Assembly: GCA_015068235.1 (NCBI GenBank)
Contig: SVKY01000019.1
Location: forward strand, 1-38,045
DNA from: Oscillospiraceae bacterium
GTDB taxonomy: Bacteria > Bacillota > Clostridia > Oscillospirales > Oscillospiraceae
Direction: 5' to 3'
Length of the DNA stretch: 38,045 bases
Part shown: positions 1 to 8,271 of the stretch, piece by piece
How positions within the stretch are numbered: position 1 is the first letter of the stretch
Layout: each line of letters begins with the position of its first letter
Made by a program: the position numbers and the translations under genes
The notes under the pieces: model-generated
The model's database searches: none
What the model saw: the letters and a program-made list of their open reading frames with translations, nothing else
Told to the model about the DNA's origin: nothing

Positions 1-65
1 TGCAAATTCCCTGCAATTTAGCACATTACATAATCTTAAATAAACATTTCCTAACAATGGTCGAC

Positions 66-119
66 GGCGAGCCTCTTTGCAGAGACTCGCCGCCTTTATT
101 TGGCTGTTTTTTTACAGCC
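66..119 (+). terminator. Double hairpin terminator for an upstream plus-strand gene
   Basis: There are two consecutive hairpins. GGCGAG (66-71) pairs with CTCGCC (86-91), and GGCTGT pairs with ACAGCC (102-119). On the plus strand each is followed by a T-rich stretch, and the last one by CCTTTTT. The minus strand lacks a U-tract after either stem. They therefore probably end a plus-strand gene outside the window that converges on the mutT-like gene. Confidence 0.6.
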
Positions 120-124
120 CCTTT

Positions 125-520
125 TTAGCTTTTTAAGTTATCTTGTGCCTTGAGCTTTTCCAAGATCTCTTGATCCGCTGGACAAAAATCATATTGCTCG
201 ATCTCCTGCACCGTGATCCAGCGAATATCGTTATGCTCTAATTTCTGTGGCTCTCCCTGCGCAATTGTGGCATGAAACAGTGTCAATCTCACCGTAAGAT
301 CAGGGTACTCATGCACGACCTCCAAAAATACGTCACCGACCGACACCGTAACCGCCAATTCCTCTTGACATTCACGGATCAACGCTTGCATTTTCGTCTC
401 GCCTTGTTCCAGCTTTCCGCCGACAAATTCCCAAAGCAAGCCCCTTGCCTTGTGCGCCGGCCGCTGACAGATCATAAACCGATCCTTATCCCAAATCAGC
501 GCCGCAACCACATCCACCAT
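125..520 (-). CDS. MutT-like NUDIX hydrolase (8-oxo-dGTP diphosphatase type)
   Basis: This is a small single-domain NUDIX protein of about 131 residues. It probably hydrolyses oxidised or non-canonical nucleoside triphosphates to monophosphate and pyrophosphate in the cytosol. The Nudix box is clear: GGKLEQGE followed by RECQEE, which supplies the metal-binding glutamates. The conserved glycine near the end of the box is replaced by alanine (EELAV). The N-terminal strand MVDVVAALIWDKDRFMICQR is typical of MutT. The start at 520 is chosen because AAGGGGAAGG lies six bases upstream; an ATG at 550 has no such site. It is the last gene of the mrnC-rqcH-mutT run, 39 bases after rqcH. The exact substrate cannot be told from sequence, since NUDIX members differ widely. 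Confidence 0.85.
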   Translation of the reverse strand: MVDVVAALIWDKDRFMICQRPAHKARGLLWEFVGGKLEQGETKMQALIRECQEELAVTVSVGDVFLEVVHEYPDLTVRLTLFHATIAQGEPQKLEHNDIRWITVQEIEQYDFCPADQEILEKLKAQDNLKS

Positions 521-559
521 GATGTTCCTTCCCCTTTCTGCTTGTAGCACAAATTGCGT

Positions 560-2299
560 TTAACTGTTTTTTTGGAGGCTGCGGTCGATCTGCGCAGGGT
601 CGGGGGTGACGATGACCGTGCGGTAGCGCTCGTAGACGACCATGCCCGGCTTTGCGCCGTTGGGCTTTTTGAGATTTCGAACAGATGTTATGTCAACCGA
701 AACATTCTGTCCCTCTCTCGCCTCGGAATAGTAGGCTGCAAGCTGCGCCGCTTCCGTAATGGTCTCATCGGGCGGTGTCGTGCCGTGACAGTCGATGATG
801 ACGTGTGTACCGTGGAATTTCTGCACGTGCAGCCAAAGATCGTCCTTTCGGGCTGTTTTCAAAGACAGAATATCATTCTGACGGTTGTTCCTGCCGACAA
901 AAATCCGATAGCCGTCCGAGGACAAAAACTCCATCGGCTTTGAAGGCTGCATTTTTTGCTGCTTCTTGCGATCGAGGGCACGGATATAACCGCCGCCTTC
1001 CAATTCCGCTCGTATTTCGCTCAAATCTCGCTCATTTTCCGCTCTGGACAACTCTTCCAAGACCGCCGCCAAATATTTTTCCTCGATTTCGCCATTCTTG
1101 ATCTGCTCGGAAAGGATCTTTTCGGCGTGCTTCGCCTTGGTATAATCCTTGTAGAACTTTGCCGCATTTTGCTGCGGCGAGAGATTCGGCTTGAGCGGAA
1201 TTTCAATTTCGCTCATTTCGGGGTCATAAAAATCCGTCGCACGCAAAAGCTGCTGTCCACGCTCAATTGCGTGGATATTCGCCGTGACGATATCGCCAAA
1301 CTGACGCAATCGCTCACGATCGAGCGTGCTTTCGTACTCCTTACGCTGCAGCTCTAACTTGCGCAGCGTGCGCTCACGCAGTGTTGTGACGGTTTTGCGC
1401 AGGGTCAGGGATTTTTGGCGCATGCGCTCAGAGTGGTCGGTTTGAGTATAAAACGCATCAAGCAGCGCACAAAAGCTGCCGAAGCGTTCGGTTTTCATGT
1501 AATTTTCATACTGACGGATCTCTCGATAAGAAAAATCCGAGGGCTTTTCCTCCTTGATCAGCAAAAAGGGCTCTTTTTCGACAAAGCGGAACTGCGCATA
1601 CAAAAATTCTGCCAACTTTTCCCGATCCAACGCCAAAATATCCGCATCCGTTTCGCCGCAGAAAGCAAATGACAACTCTCGTGCGATCAGCGGCGACAGT
1701 CCTGCAAATGTATCAAGCAGCCATTTGTCCAAACGCTTTTGCGAATCAACTTCGCTCAAAAGCGTGCAAATTTCGCTCAATTCAACTTCCTGTGGGATAC
1801 GCTTGTCCTGCCTCGGCGGTTCGTGGTAAAACAATCCCGGCAAAACCTGCCGTAGCTGGCTCATTTCAAAATCCACTCGGCGCAGACAATCAATGATTCT
1901 GTCGTCAGAGCCTGTTAAAATCAGGTTGGAATTGCGCCCCATCAGCTCCAAGATCAGATGCTTTTGGCACGGCACGCCCATCTCGTCGGTACAATCAAAG
2001 GAAATATCAATGCTGCGCTCGGCAGTCGGCTGATAGAGCTTTGCAATTCTGCCGCCGGACAGATGCTTGCGCAAAAGCATGCAAAACATCGGTGGCTGCG
2101 CAGGATTTTCAAAGCTTGCCTGTGTCAGATGCACTCTCGGACGGTTGACGTTCGCAGACAAAAGCAGCTTTTCCTTGCCTCGGAGCGTCAAAATCACAGT
2201 ATCTCTTGATGGCTGCTGGATCTTTTCGACCCTTGCACCGAGCAATTTCGGGGAAATTTCGTCGATCAATGCCGACAAAAAGATTGCATCAAAGGGCAT
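560..2299 (-). CDS. rqcH: RqcH, ribosome quality control factor (NFACT/Rqc2 family)
   Basis: RqcH binds stalled 50S subunits carrying peptidyl-tRNA and recruits tRNA-Ala to add C-terminal alanine tails that mark the peptide for proteolysis. The family was long annotated as fibronectin-binding protein. The 579-residue length and domain order fit. The NFACT-N region opens with MPFDAIFLSALIDE and includes LELMGRNSNLIL. A coiled-coil middle follows (about residues 280-420), and then a C-terminal NFACT-R domain with DLWLHVQKFHGTHVII and PGMVVYERYRTV. Two in-frame ATGs follow the AAAGGAGG site. The second, at 2299, has the proper six-base spacing. The gene overlaps the end of mrnC by 11 bases, so translation is probably coupled. 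ClpC, which in other Firmicutes can degrade alanine-tailed peptides with ClpP, is encoded just upstream on the same strand. Confidence 0.95.
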   Translation of the reverse strand: MPFDAIFLSALIDEISPKLLGARVEKIQQPSRDTVILTLRGKEKLLLSANVNRPRVHLTQASFENPAQPPMFCMLLRKHLSGGRIAKLYQPTAERSIDISFDCTDEMGVPCQKHLILELMGRNSNLILTGSDDRIIDCLRRVDFEMSQLRQVLPGLFYHEPPRQDKRIPQEVELSEICTLLSEVDSQKRLDKWLLDTFAGLSPLIARELSFAFCGETDADILALDREKLAEFLYAQFRFVEKEPFLLIKEEKPSDFSYREIRQYENYMKTERFGSFCALLDAFYTQTDHSERMRQKSLTLRKTVTTLRERTLRKLELQRKEYESTLDRERLRQFGDIVTANIHAIERGQQLLRATDFYDPEMSEIEIPLKPNLSPQQNAAKFYKDYTKAKHAEKILSEQIKNGEIEEKYLAAVLEELSRAENERDLSEIRAELEGGGYIRALDRKKQQKMQPSKPMEFLSSDGYRIFVGRNNRQNDILSLKTARKDDLWLHVQKFHGTHVIIDCHGTTPPDETITEAAQLAAYYSEAREGQNVSVDITSVRNLKKPNGAKPGMVVYERYRTVIVTPDPAQIDRSLQKNS

Positions 2300-2693
2300 T
2301 TTCATCCTCCTTTGCCTGACCGAGCGCAAAAAGCTCAGCAATGCGCTCATTTTGACCGCTCAAATACAGCATTCCCAGCAGAGCCTCCAAGCCCGTTGCC
2401 TTGCCGTACTGTGCATGGGTCGCATTTTTCGGAATGGAATGCACATGGGCATTTCTGCCTCGACGATAGACCGCCGATTCCTCCTCAGTCAAAAGCGGCA
2501 TGAGCTGATCGACAAATTTCGCCTGTGCAGGCGCACAGACCTGTGCAACGGTTTCCTTGTGGAGATTGCCGTTGACGGCAAAGCCCTGCCTGCAAAGCTC
2601 TGTGCGCACCAACAGCTCAAATACCGCATCTCCGATATGTGCCAGCGCAAGGGCTGACATTTTTTGAAGCTCCTGTTTCGAAAGAATTTCCAT
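2289..2693 (-). CDS. mrnC: Mini-ribonuclease III (MrnC)
   Basis: MrnC is a catalytic-domain-only RNase III that matures the 23S rRNA ends in Firmicutes. The 134 residues include the family signatures: LAHIGDAVFELLVR with the metal-binding aspartate, YRRGRNAHVHSIPKNATHAQY in the middle, and ATGLEALLGMLYL with the second acidic site. No double-stranded RNA-binding domain is present, as expected. In many Firmicutes mrnC follows cysS; here it heads a run with rqcH and the mutT-like gene. A candidate promoter lies about 340 bases upstream at 3035-3063, so its transcript would have a long leader that includes the repeat at 2716-3006. Confidence 0.95.
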   Translation of the reverse strand: MEILSKQELQKMSALALAHIGDAVFELLVRTELCRQGFAVNGNLHKETVAQVCAPAQAKFVDQLMPLLTEEESAVYRRGRNAHVHSIPKNATHAQYGKATGLEALLGMLYLSGQNERIAELFALGQAKEDENAL

Positions 2694-2715
2694 ATAAACT
2701 CCTTAACTTCTCGTC

Positions 2716-3006
2716 CAAATTCCGATTTACCGAACAGAACGTATCAACCACTGTAGGGGAGGGTCATGGTCTCGCTGCGGCTCGGTCAGGTCGCGGCTCT
2801 GACAGCCCACCGGGCTGTCATTCACTACCGCTCCCTCCGCTTCGCTACCCTCCCGCACAGAAAACGGTAGAATTTCGCAGCAAACCAATGTGAAAATGTA
2901 ATGTTTTACGATAATTATCAACAATTACGATACTTCCTGCACACGGGAGGGTCATGACCCTCCCCTACAATGTAAAACGATAATCTCACCGATCAATCGG
3001 GATTTG
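2716..3006. repeat. TIR repeat element 1, type I core (291 bp)
   Basis: The ends are CAAATTCCGATTTACCG on the left and CGATCAATCGGGATTTG on the right. Inside are GTAGGGGAGGGTCATG and the matching CCCTCCCCTAC palindromic blocks. An insert of about 80 bases, starting GTCTCGCTGCGGCTCGG, separates the left block from the core that begins near CGCACAGAAAACGG. The copy at 27898-28188 has the same length and structure. No transposase is present. It lies between the candidate mrnC promoter and mrnC and would be transcribed as leader RNA. Confidence 0.85.
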
Positions 3007-3034
3007 ACGCTTATCACATGATTTCCTGCCGTAG

Positions 3035-3063
3035 ATTATAACATATTGACAGGCGAATCACAA
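3035..3063 (-). promoter_or_regulatory. Sigma-A promoter for mrnC-rqcH-mutT
   Basis: On the minus strand there is TTGTGA, 17 bases, then TATAAT. This is the only good promoter between clpC and mrnC. The transcript would start near 3028 and cross repeat element 1. Confidence 0.55.
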
Positions 3064-3085
3064 GGAAAATAAGCATGCAGTTTTT

Positions 3086-3177
3086 GATTTATCGGTGAGC
3101 TTCACAGTTTGAACTGCAGAACAACGGAGGATCCCGAAAGACGGGTCCTCCGTTGTTTATCGATAAATCGGGATTTG
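3086..3177. repeat. TIR repeat element 2, short copy with a terminator as core
   Basis: GATTTATCGGTGAG on the left and CGATAAATCGGGATTTG on the right match the outer ends of the other elements. Between them is one long hairpin at 3120-3157: arms AACAACGGAGGA and TCCTCCGTTGTT, plus an inner CCCG/CGGG stem. It lies six bases beyond the clpC stop codon, so it may serve as the clpC terminator, though the T-run on either side is weak. Confidence 0.65.
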
Positions 3178-3182
3178 GGCGC

Positions 3183-5411
3183 TCAGCACAGGTGGATATG
3201 GTTTTCCTGAACGGCAACACAGGCGCTGTTTGGTGCGCATGCCGATAGCAGACGTTCTGCCAAGGGGGCTTCGACCTCGGTTTGGATCAGCTTGCGGATC
3301 GCTCGTGCGCCGCTTCGTCCTGCGCAGCTTTTTTTTGCCAAAGCGCCTGCAAGCTCCGGCGCAAAGCGCAGCGCCAAATGCTGCTTCTGCGCTCGTTCCT
3401 TGAGCCGAACGAGCTGCAGCTCGGCAATTTTGGTCAAATCGCTTTCATCCAATTTGCGAAAGGTCGCAACACAATCGATGCGCCCCAAAAACTCCGGTGG
3501 AAAATGCTCGCTCAGCGCCTTCTGCACCACGTCCTCCGACGTGCGGTGAAATCCCAAGCTGCCTTTGTCAGCGTAATTGCTGCCCAGATTCGAGGTCATG
3601 ACCAGCATGGTATTGCGAAAATCGATCTTTCTGCCCATGGAGTCAGTTAAAATGCCGTCCTCCATGATCTGCAAAAGCAGGGAACACACATCTGTGTGGG
3701 CTTTTTCCAATTCATCGAGCAGCACCAAGCTGTACGGTCGGCGTCTGACACGTTCGCTCAACTCGCCGCCTTCTTCATGACCGACATAGCCCGGAGGTGC
3801 GCCGATGAGGCGAGAAGACGAGAATTTTTCCATATATTCCGACATATCGATGCGGATCATCGCATCCTCGTTGCCGTAAACGGTTTCGGCAAGCGCCTTG
3901 CACAGCTCGGTTTTGCCGACACCGGTCGGACCGGTGAACAGCATGGAAGCGATGGGACGGTTTTGCTCTGACAAGCCGCTTCTGCCCCGGCGCACCGCCT
4001 GACAGACCGCCGAAATGGCGGCATTTTGCCCGATGACACGCTGTGACAGGCGTTTTTCCAAGTTCAAAAGGCGCTGTTTTTCATCCAAAGAGATCGTACC
4101 GACGGGAATGCCTGTACGGTTTGAGACGGCGACGGCGATATCCTGCGCCTCGACCTGCCGCACGGTGGACGGCTGCCTGCGCAAACGGTGCAAACGATCA
4201 CGAAGCCGAGCGGCTTTTTCATATTCGCCGCCCTGCACCGCCTCGTGAAGCGAGCGCTCTAACTGCGCACAATCGATCCCATCGGGCAGGCTCATGCGTG
4301 CAACGGCTGCACCCTCGTCGAGCAGATCCACCGCTTTGTCGGGCAAAAATTTATCCGTCAAATACCGACAAGACAGCTCCACGGCGGCGTGGATCGCCGC
4401 ATTGCTGATAGGAATCCTGTGATGCGCCTCCAAATCGCCTCGCAAGCCCTCCAAAATGGCGGTTGTTTCTTCACGGCTCGACTGACGCACCTGCACGCTT
4501 CGGAATCTGCGCTCCAGGGCGGCATCCTTTTCGATGAATCTGCGGTATTCGTTCAAGGTCGTTGCGCCAATGAGTTGCAGCTCCCCACGTCCCAAAGCAG
4601 GCTTGAACAAATTTGCCGCATCGATCGCACCCTCGGCAGCACCTGCGCCGACAATGGTATGAATCTCGTCGATGAACAAAATAATATTTCCCACTCGTCG
4701 GACCTCGTTGAGAATGTCTCGAATCCGTTCTTCAAATTCGCCTCGGTATTTTGTTCCGGCGATCAGGCTTGCCATGTCCAGGGAAAACAGCCGCTTGTTG
4801 CGCAGATTTTCAGGCACTCTGCCCGAAGCAATGCGCTGGGCGACTCCCTCGACAATGGCGGTTTTTCCAACGCCCGGCTCCCCGATGAGGGCGGGGTTAT
4901 TTTTCTGCCTGCGTGAGAGTATTTGCAGTACCGTTTCAATTTCCAAATCTCTTCCGATGATCGGTTGAACGGCTTTTTGAATCAGATCAATGCCAAATTG
5001 ATCCAATAATCTTGTGTTTTGCATCGGGTTCTCCTTTCGGTAATTGCAAAGATCGGTAAACAGTAGGTCTCGATCCACCGCACAGCGTGTGAGCAGCTTC
5101 ACCGCTCCAGAGTCCTCTTGACGAAGCATCTGTTGCAGCATCGCTTCGGGCGTTCGGTTTTTGGCAATGATGTTTTTTGCATTGTGCGTCAAGCGCCGAC
5201 AAAAATGACGCTTGCTTTTCAGCTTCAAAAGCTGTCCCACAAGCTCCTCGGATGACAGCTTTTGCCACGAAAGCTGCCTCTGCGCAATACACCTTGTCAT
5301 CAAAATTCCCAAAAGCAAATGCTCCGTTCCAACCTGCCGATGCCCCAATCGCTTCGCACTGCGCCGTGCGCTGTCTATGACATTTCGGGCTGCTGCGTTA
5401 TGTTTTGCCAA
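3183..5411 (-). CDS. clpC: ClpC-type AAA+ unfoldase of the ClpCP protease
   Basis: This is a Hsp100 ATPase that unfolds proteins and feeds them to ClpP. The order is a Clp N-domain ([16 protein letters not shown], then a degenerate second repeat), a first AAA+ domain (Walker A GEPGVGKT, Walker B ILFIDE), a UVR-like coiled-coil linker ([16 protein letters not shown]), and a second AAA+ domain ([14 protein letters not shown]). The SLGFH loop near residue 600 supplies the LGF tripeptide used to dock ClpP. The GGAGGG site sits directly against an ATG but is six bases from a TTG at 5411, so TTG is preferred, giving 742 residues. A TTG at 5429 has no site. At this length it lies between B. subtilis ClpE and ClpC. 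The usual ctsR-mcsA-mcsB partners are not adjacent, so it appears to be transcribed alone, divergently from the ferredoxin gene. Confidence 0.92.
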   Translation of the reverse strand: MAKHNAAARNVIDSARRSAKRLGHRQVGTEHLLLGILMTRCIAQRQLSWQKLSSEELVGQLLKLKSKRHFCRRLTHNAKNIIAKNRTPEAMLQQMLRQEDSGAVKLLTRCAVDRDLLFTDLCNYRKENPMQNTRLLDQFGIDLIQKAVQPIIGRDLEIETVLQILSRRQKNNPALIGEPGVGKTAIVEGVAQRIASGRVPENLRNKRLFSLDMASLIAGTKYRGEFEERIRDILNEVRRVGNIILFIDEIHTIVGAGAAEGAIDAANLFKPALGRGELQLIGATTLNEYRRFIEKDAALERRFRSVQVRQSSREETTAILEGLRGDLEAHHRIPISNAAIHAAVELSCRYLTDKFLPDKAVDLLDEGAAVARMSLPDGIDCAQLERSLHEAVQGGEYEKAARLRDRLHRLRRQPSTVRQVEAQDIAVAVSNRTGIPVGTISLDEKQRLLNLEKRLSQRVIGQNAAISAVCQAVRRGRSGLSEQNRPIASMLFTGPTGVGKTELCKALAETVYGNEDAMIRIDMSEYMEKFSSSRLIGAPPGYVGHEEGGELSERVRRRPYSLVLLDELEKAHTDVCSLLLQIMEDGILTDSMGRKIDFRNTMLVMTSNLGSNYADKGSLGFHRTSEDVVQKALSEHFPPEFLGRIDCVATFRKLDESDLTKIAELQLVRLKERAQKQHLALRFAPELAGALAKKSCAGRSGARAIRKLIQTEVEAPLAERLLSACAPNSACVAVQENHIHLC

Positions 5412-5494
5412 GTGCATCCCTCCATGCAATAGTGTTGCCGATGGAATTTTTTTCTATACCTGCAAAAATTTTACATATTTCCGGCTTTTAACAA

Positions 5495-5522
5495 TTGCTT
5501 TTTTTGAAAACTATGATAGAAT
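5495..5522 (+). promoter_or_regulatory. Candidate promoter of the ferredoxin gene
   Basis: TTGCTT, 16 bases, TAGAAT. An overlapping alternative is TTAACA at 5488, 18 bases, TATGAT. Either would start transcription about 30 bases before the ferredoxin start codon. Confidence 0.5.
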
Positions 5523-5558
5523 GTAGATTGTAATCAATACTTACAGGAGGAAATAACT

Positions 5559-5729
5559 ATGGCATACGTAATTACCGATGCTTGTGCAAAGTGCGGCTCC
5601 TGCGCTGACGCTTGCCCCTTGGGAATCATCACCGAGGGTGACGAGAAGTACGTCATCGACGCTGATCAGTGCGTTGAGTGCGGCGCTTGTGCAGATTCTT
5701 GCCCGCTGGGTGCGATCGAGCAGGCATAA
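5559..5729 (+). CDS. 2[4Fe-4S] ferredoxin, clostridial type
   Basis: This 56-residue soluble electron carrier is typical of anaerobes. Two CxxCxxCxxxCP cluster motifs are complete: CAKCGSCADACP (residues 9-20) and CVECGACADSCP (residues 38-49). The near-symmetric halves show the ancient internal duplication of this family. ACAGGAGG lies eight bases before the ATG. The gene has its own promoter and terminator, so it is probably monocistronic and highly expressed, which also fits its frequent use of common codons. Its redox partners, such as pyruvate:ferredoxin oxidoreductase or hydrogenase, are not in the window. Confidence 0.95.
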   Translation: MAYVITDACAKCGSCADACPLGIITEGDEKYVIDADQCVECGACADSCPLGAIEQA

Positions 5730-5735
5730 GAAACA

Positions 5736-5764
5736 GCCCCCCCTGTACAGGGGGGCATTTTCTT
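5736..5764 (+). terminator. Terminator after the ferredoxin gene
   Basis: A GC-only stem, GCCCCCC pairing with GGGGGGC around TGTACA, is followed by ATTTTCTT. It begins seven bases after the ferredoxin stop codon. Confidence 0.85.
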
Positions 5765-5774
5765 AGAAGTAAGT

Positions 5775-6473
5775 ATGGAAGAATTATGGAATGACATCGT
5801 GCTGCGGCAAGGAAATTTCCGTTTGGGAACAGATTCCGTGTTGCTGGCAGATTTTATCACCTTGCCGAAGGAGGCAAAAATCGTCGATTTGGGCGCAGGA
5901 AGCGGCGCTTTGGGCTTGTTGCTTTGCGCAAAAAATGAAAAATGCCGTGTCATCGGCGTAGAAATTGACGAAGAAGCCCATCGGCTTGCCACAGAAAATG
6001 CGGCGCAAAATGCCTTAAACCGCCGCTTGACGCCGATTTTGGGCGATGTAAGAAAAATTCGGGAGCTTTTACCTGCATCGAGTGCTGATTGCGTGATCTC
6101 GAATCCGCCGTATTTCCCCGTGCACAGCGGAAAGATTGCAAATGCCGCAAGAAGCGAGCTGACATTGAATCTCAATCAGCTCTGTCAGGCTGCTGCATGG
6201 TTACTTCCCAGCGGTGGCAGATTTGCGCTTGTGCATCGTCCCGAGCGTCTGTGCGATATTTTTTGCGCTCTGCGTGAAAACGGCATGGAACCAAAACGCC
6301 TGCGCTTTGTGCGTCACAGGATAGATGCGCCCATCTGCCTTGTGTTGATCGAGGCAAGGCGTGGCGGAAAAAGCGGCTTGACTTATGAGTCCGACCTGAT
6401 CGAATTTCACTCCGACGGTACGCCTACCTCAGCCTATCGTGCCGCCTACCACACAGGAGAAATTTTACCATGA
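5775..6473 (+). CDS. TrmN6/YabB-like tRNA (adenine-N6)-methyltransferase
   Basis: This is a class I SAM-dependent methyltransferase of the TrmN6/YfiC family, which in E. coli makes m6A37 in tRNA1(Val). The 232 residues show the SAM-binding loop VDLGAGSGALGLLL (about residues 36-49), the acidic end of strand two GVEIDEEA, and the catalytic NPPYFPV motif (about residue 115) typical of N6-adenine methylation. The start at 5775 has only a weak upstream AGAAG. It overlaps rsmI by four bases (ATGA). The same pairing, yabB with yabC/rsmI, occurs in Bacillus subtilis, although the GIY-YIG gene yazA is absent here. The tRNA target in Firmicutes is inferred. Confidence 0.88.
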   Translation: MEELWNDIVLRQGNFRLGTDSVLLADFITLPKEAKIVDLGAGSGALGLLLCAKNEKCRVIGVEIDEEAHRLATENAAQNALNRRLTPILGDVRKIRELLPASSADCVISNPPYFPVHSGKIANAARSELTLNLNQLCQAAAWLLPSGGRFALVHRPERLCDIFCALRENGMEPKRLRFVRHRIDAPICLVLIEARRGGKSGLTYESDLIEFHSDGTPTSAYRAAYHTGEILP

Positions 6474-7300
6474 ATGCTATGCTCTATCTCGTGCCGACCC
6501 CGATCGGCAATCTGTCGGATATTTCCGAGCGCTGCCGTCAGACCCTAAGCGATGCAGATTTTATTGCCGCAGAGGATACCCGTGTGACATTGCGCCTGCT
6601 CAACCATTTGCAGATCAAAAAACCGCTCGTCAGCTATTACGAGCATAATAAGGCTGTCAGCGGCAAGAAAATTGTCGAACGAATTTTAGCCGGTGAGAGC
6701 TGCGCACTCGTTTCCGATGCCGGCAGCCCTGCCATCTCCGATCCGGGTGAGGATCTGGTGCGACTTTGCGCCGAAAACGATATTCCCGTCACGGCGATTC
6801 CCGGACCGTGTGCTGCGATCACGGCATTGAGCATTTCAGCCCTTCCGACAGGCAGATTTACATTCGAGGGCTTCCTTTCCACCAATAAAAAATCACGCAA
6901 AAAGCATCTCGACAGCCTAAAGACAGAAGAGCGCACCATGATTTTTTACGAAGCGCCGCACAAGCTCACAGATACTTTGAAAAATCTGTGTGATGCCTTC
7001 GGCGCAGAGCGAAAAATTTCGCTGTGCCGTGAGCTGACGAAGCTGCACGAGGAGGTCCTGCGCATGCGCATCGGTGAGGCGATGGAATACTATGCGCAAA
7101 ACGACCCGAGAGGCGAGTATGTCCTCATTGTCGAGGGTGCGCCCGAACTGCAGGAGGAAACACTTTCGCAGGAGCAGGCGCTTGCCATGGTCGGGGAGCT
7201 GATCGCTCAGGGCATGAGCAAAAAGGATGCCGTCAAGCAGATCGCACAGCAGACGGGGCTTTCCAAAAATGAGCTCTATCAGGCTGCATTGAAGACGTAG
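6470..7300 (+). CDS. rsmI: RsmI, 16S rRNA (cytidine-1402-2'-O)-methyltransferase
   Basis: RsmI 2'-O-methylates C1402 in the decoding centre of 16S rRNA. It belongs to the class III tetrapyrrole-methylase fold. The protein has the family's opening LYLVPTPIGNLSDIS, the AEDTR motif, VSDAGSPAISDPG, and IPGPCAAITALSIS for SAM binding. GFLSTNKKSRKK and FYEAPHKL are further signatures. The 276-residue length is normal. It is translationally coupled to the trmN6-like gene and has its own AGGAG site. A repeat element begins 13 bases after its stop codon. Confidence 0.96.
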   Translation: MNAMLYLVPTPIGNLSDISERCRQTLSDADFIAAEDTRVTLRLLNHLQIKKPLVSYYEHNKAVSGKKIVERILAGESCALVSDAGSPAISDPGEDLVRLCAENDIPVTAIPGPCAAITALSISALPTGRFTFEGFLSTNKKSRKKHLDSLKTEERTMIFYEAPHKLTDTLKNLCDAFGAERKISLCRELTKLHEEVLRMRIGEAMEYYAQNDPRGEYVLIVEGAPELQEETLSQEQALAMVGELIAQGMSKKDAVKQIAQQTGLSKNELYQAALKT

Positions 7301-7313
7301 AAACTCTATTTGT

Positions 7314-7525
7314 CAAATTCCGATTTTTCGGTGAGATCATCGTTTTACATTGTAGGGGAGGGTCATGACCCTCCTGCACAGAAAACAGTAGAATTTCGCA
7401 GCAAACCAATGTGAAAACGTAATGTTTTACGATAATTATCAACAATTACGATCGTTCCTGCACACGGGAGGGTCATGACCCTCCCCTACAGTGGTGGATA
7501 CGTTCTGTTCGATCAATCGGAGTTG
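7314..7525. repeat. TIR repeat element 3, type I with core inverted relative to its ends (212 bp)
   Basis: It begins CAAATTCCGATTTTTCGGTGAG and ends CGATCAATCGGAGTTG. The left end is the reverse complement of the right end of elements 1 and 7, and the right end (ACGTTCTGTTCGATC) is the reverse complement of their left end. The core, from CACAGAAAACAGTAG to GTTCCTGCACACGG, nevertheless runs in the same direction as in those copies. It lacks the 80-base insert and contains two copies of the palindrome GGAGGGTCATGACCCTCC. It occupies nearly the whole gap between rsmI and the ABC genes. Confidence 0.85.
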
Positions 7526-7554
7526 GAAACACGCTTACACACAGGAGGAATTTT

Positions 7555-8271
7555 ATGCTTCGAATTGAACATCTGACCAAACGCTACGGTGAAAAATGCG
7601 CCGTCGATGATCTGAGCGTGCATCTGCGCTCGGGCGAGCTTTGCGCCTTCATCGGGCACAACGGCGCAGGCAAAACCACCACGCTCAAGGCTTGCTGCGG
7701 TATTTTGAGCTTCGACGAGGGCGAAATTTATATTGACGGCAAATCCATTGCCAAAGACCCGATCGAATGCAAAAAACAGCTTGCGTATCTACCCGACAAC
7801 CCCGACCTGTATGAATATCTGACGGGCATCGGTTATTTGAATTTTATCTGCGATATTTTCGGCGTCGGAAAAGCAGACAGAGCCGAACGCATCGGACATT
7901 TTTCTGAGCTTTTGGAGCTGACGACGGAGCTGAACGACCCGATTTCATCATATTCTCACGGCATGAAGCAGAAGCTTGCTCTGATTGCAGCACTTGCACA
8001 TCAGCCGAAGCTGCTTTTGATGGACGAGCCGTTTGTGGGCTTAGACCCGAAGGCAAGCCATCAGCTCAAGCAGGTCATGCGTGAGCATTGCGAAAACGGC
8101 GGTGCGATCTTCTATTCAACTCATGTTTTGGAGGTTGCCGAAAAACTTTGTGACCGAGTTGTGATCATCAAGGACGGCAAGCTTGTCATTTCCGGCACGA
8201 TGGAGGAGGTCAAGGGTGATACCTCCTTGGAGAATGTGTTCTTGGAGCTGGAGGACGACAATGTTATGTAA
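7555..8271 (+). CDS. ABC transporter ATP-binding protein
   Basis: This 238-residue nucleotide-binding subunit works with the membrane protein encoded next. It has Walker A GHNGAGKTTT (about residues 34-43), signature YSHGMKQKLALI, Walker B LLLMDEPFVGLDP, and the H-loop STHVLEVAE. This is the ABC-2 exporter subclass related to CcmA/YtrB/EcsA proteins. AGGAGG lies eight bases before the ATG. Its end overlaps the permease start by 11 bases. The substrate is unknown; no peptide precursor, resistance gene or two-component system is adjacent to suggest one. Confidence 0.92.
   Translation: MLRIEHLTKRYGEKCAVDDLSVHLRSGELCAFIGHNGAGKTTTLKACCGILSFDEGEIYIDGKSIAKDPIECKKQLAYLPDNPDLYEYLTGIGYLNFICDIFGVGKADRAERIGHFSELLELTTELNDPISSYSHGMKQKLALIAALAHQPKLLLMDEPFVGLDPKASHQLKQVMREHCENGGAIFYSTHVLEVAEKLCDRVVIIKDGKLVISGTMEEVKGDTSLENVFLELEDDNVM

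Noticed and set aside
2740-3000. CRISPR-like or phage-like repeat array
   Set aside because: Copies are dispersed singly between genes, with inverted ends and no regular spacers or cas genes.
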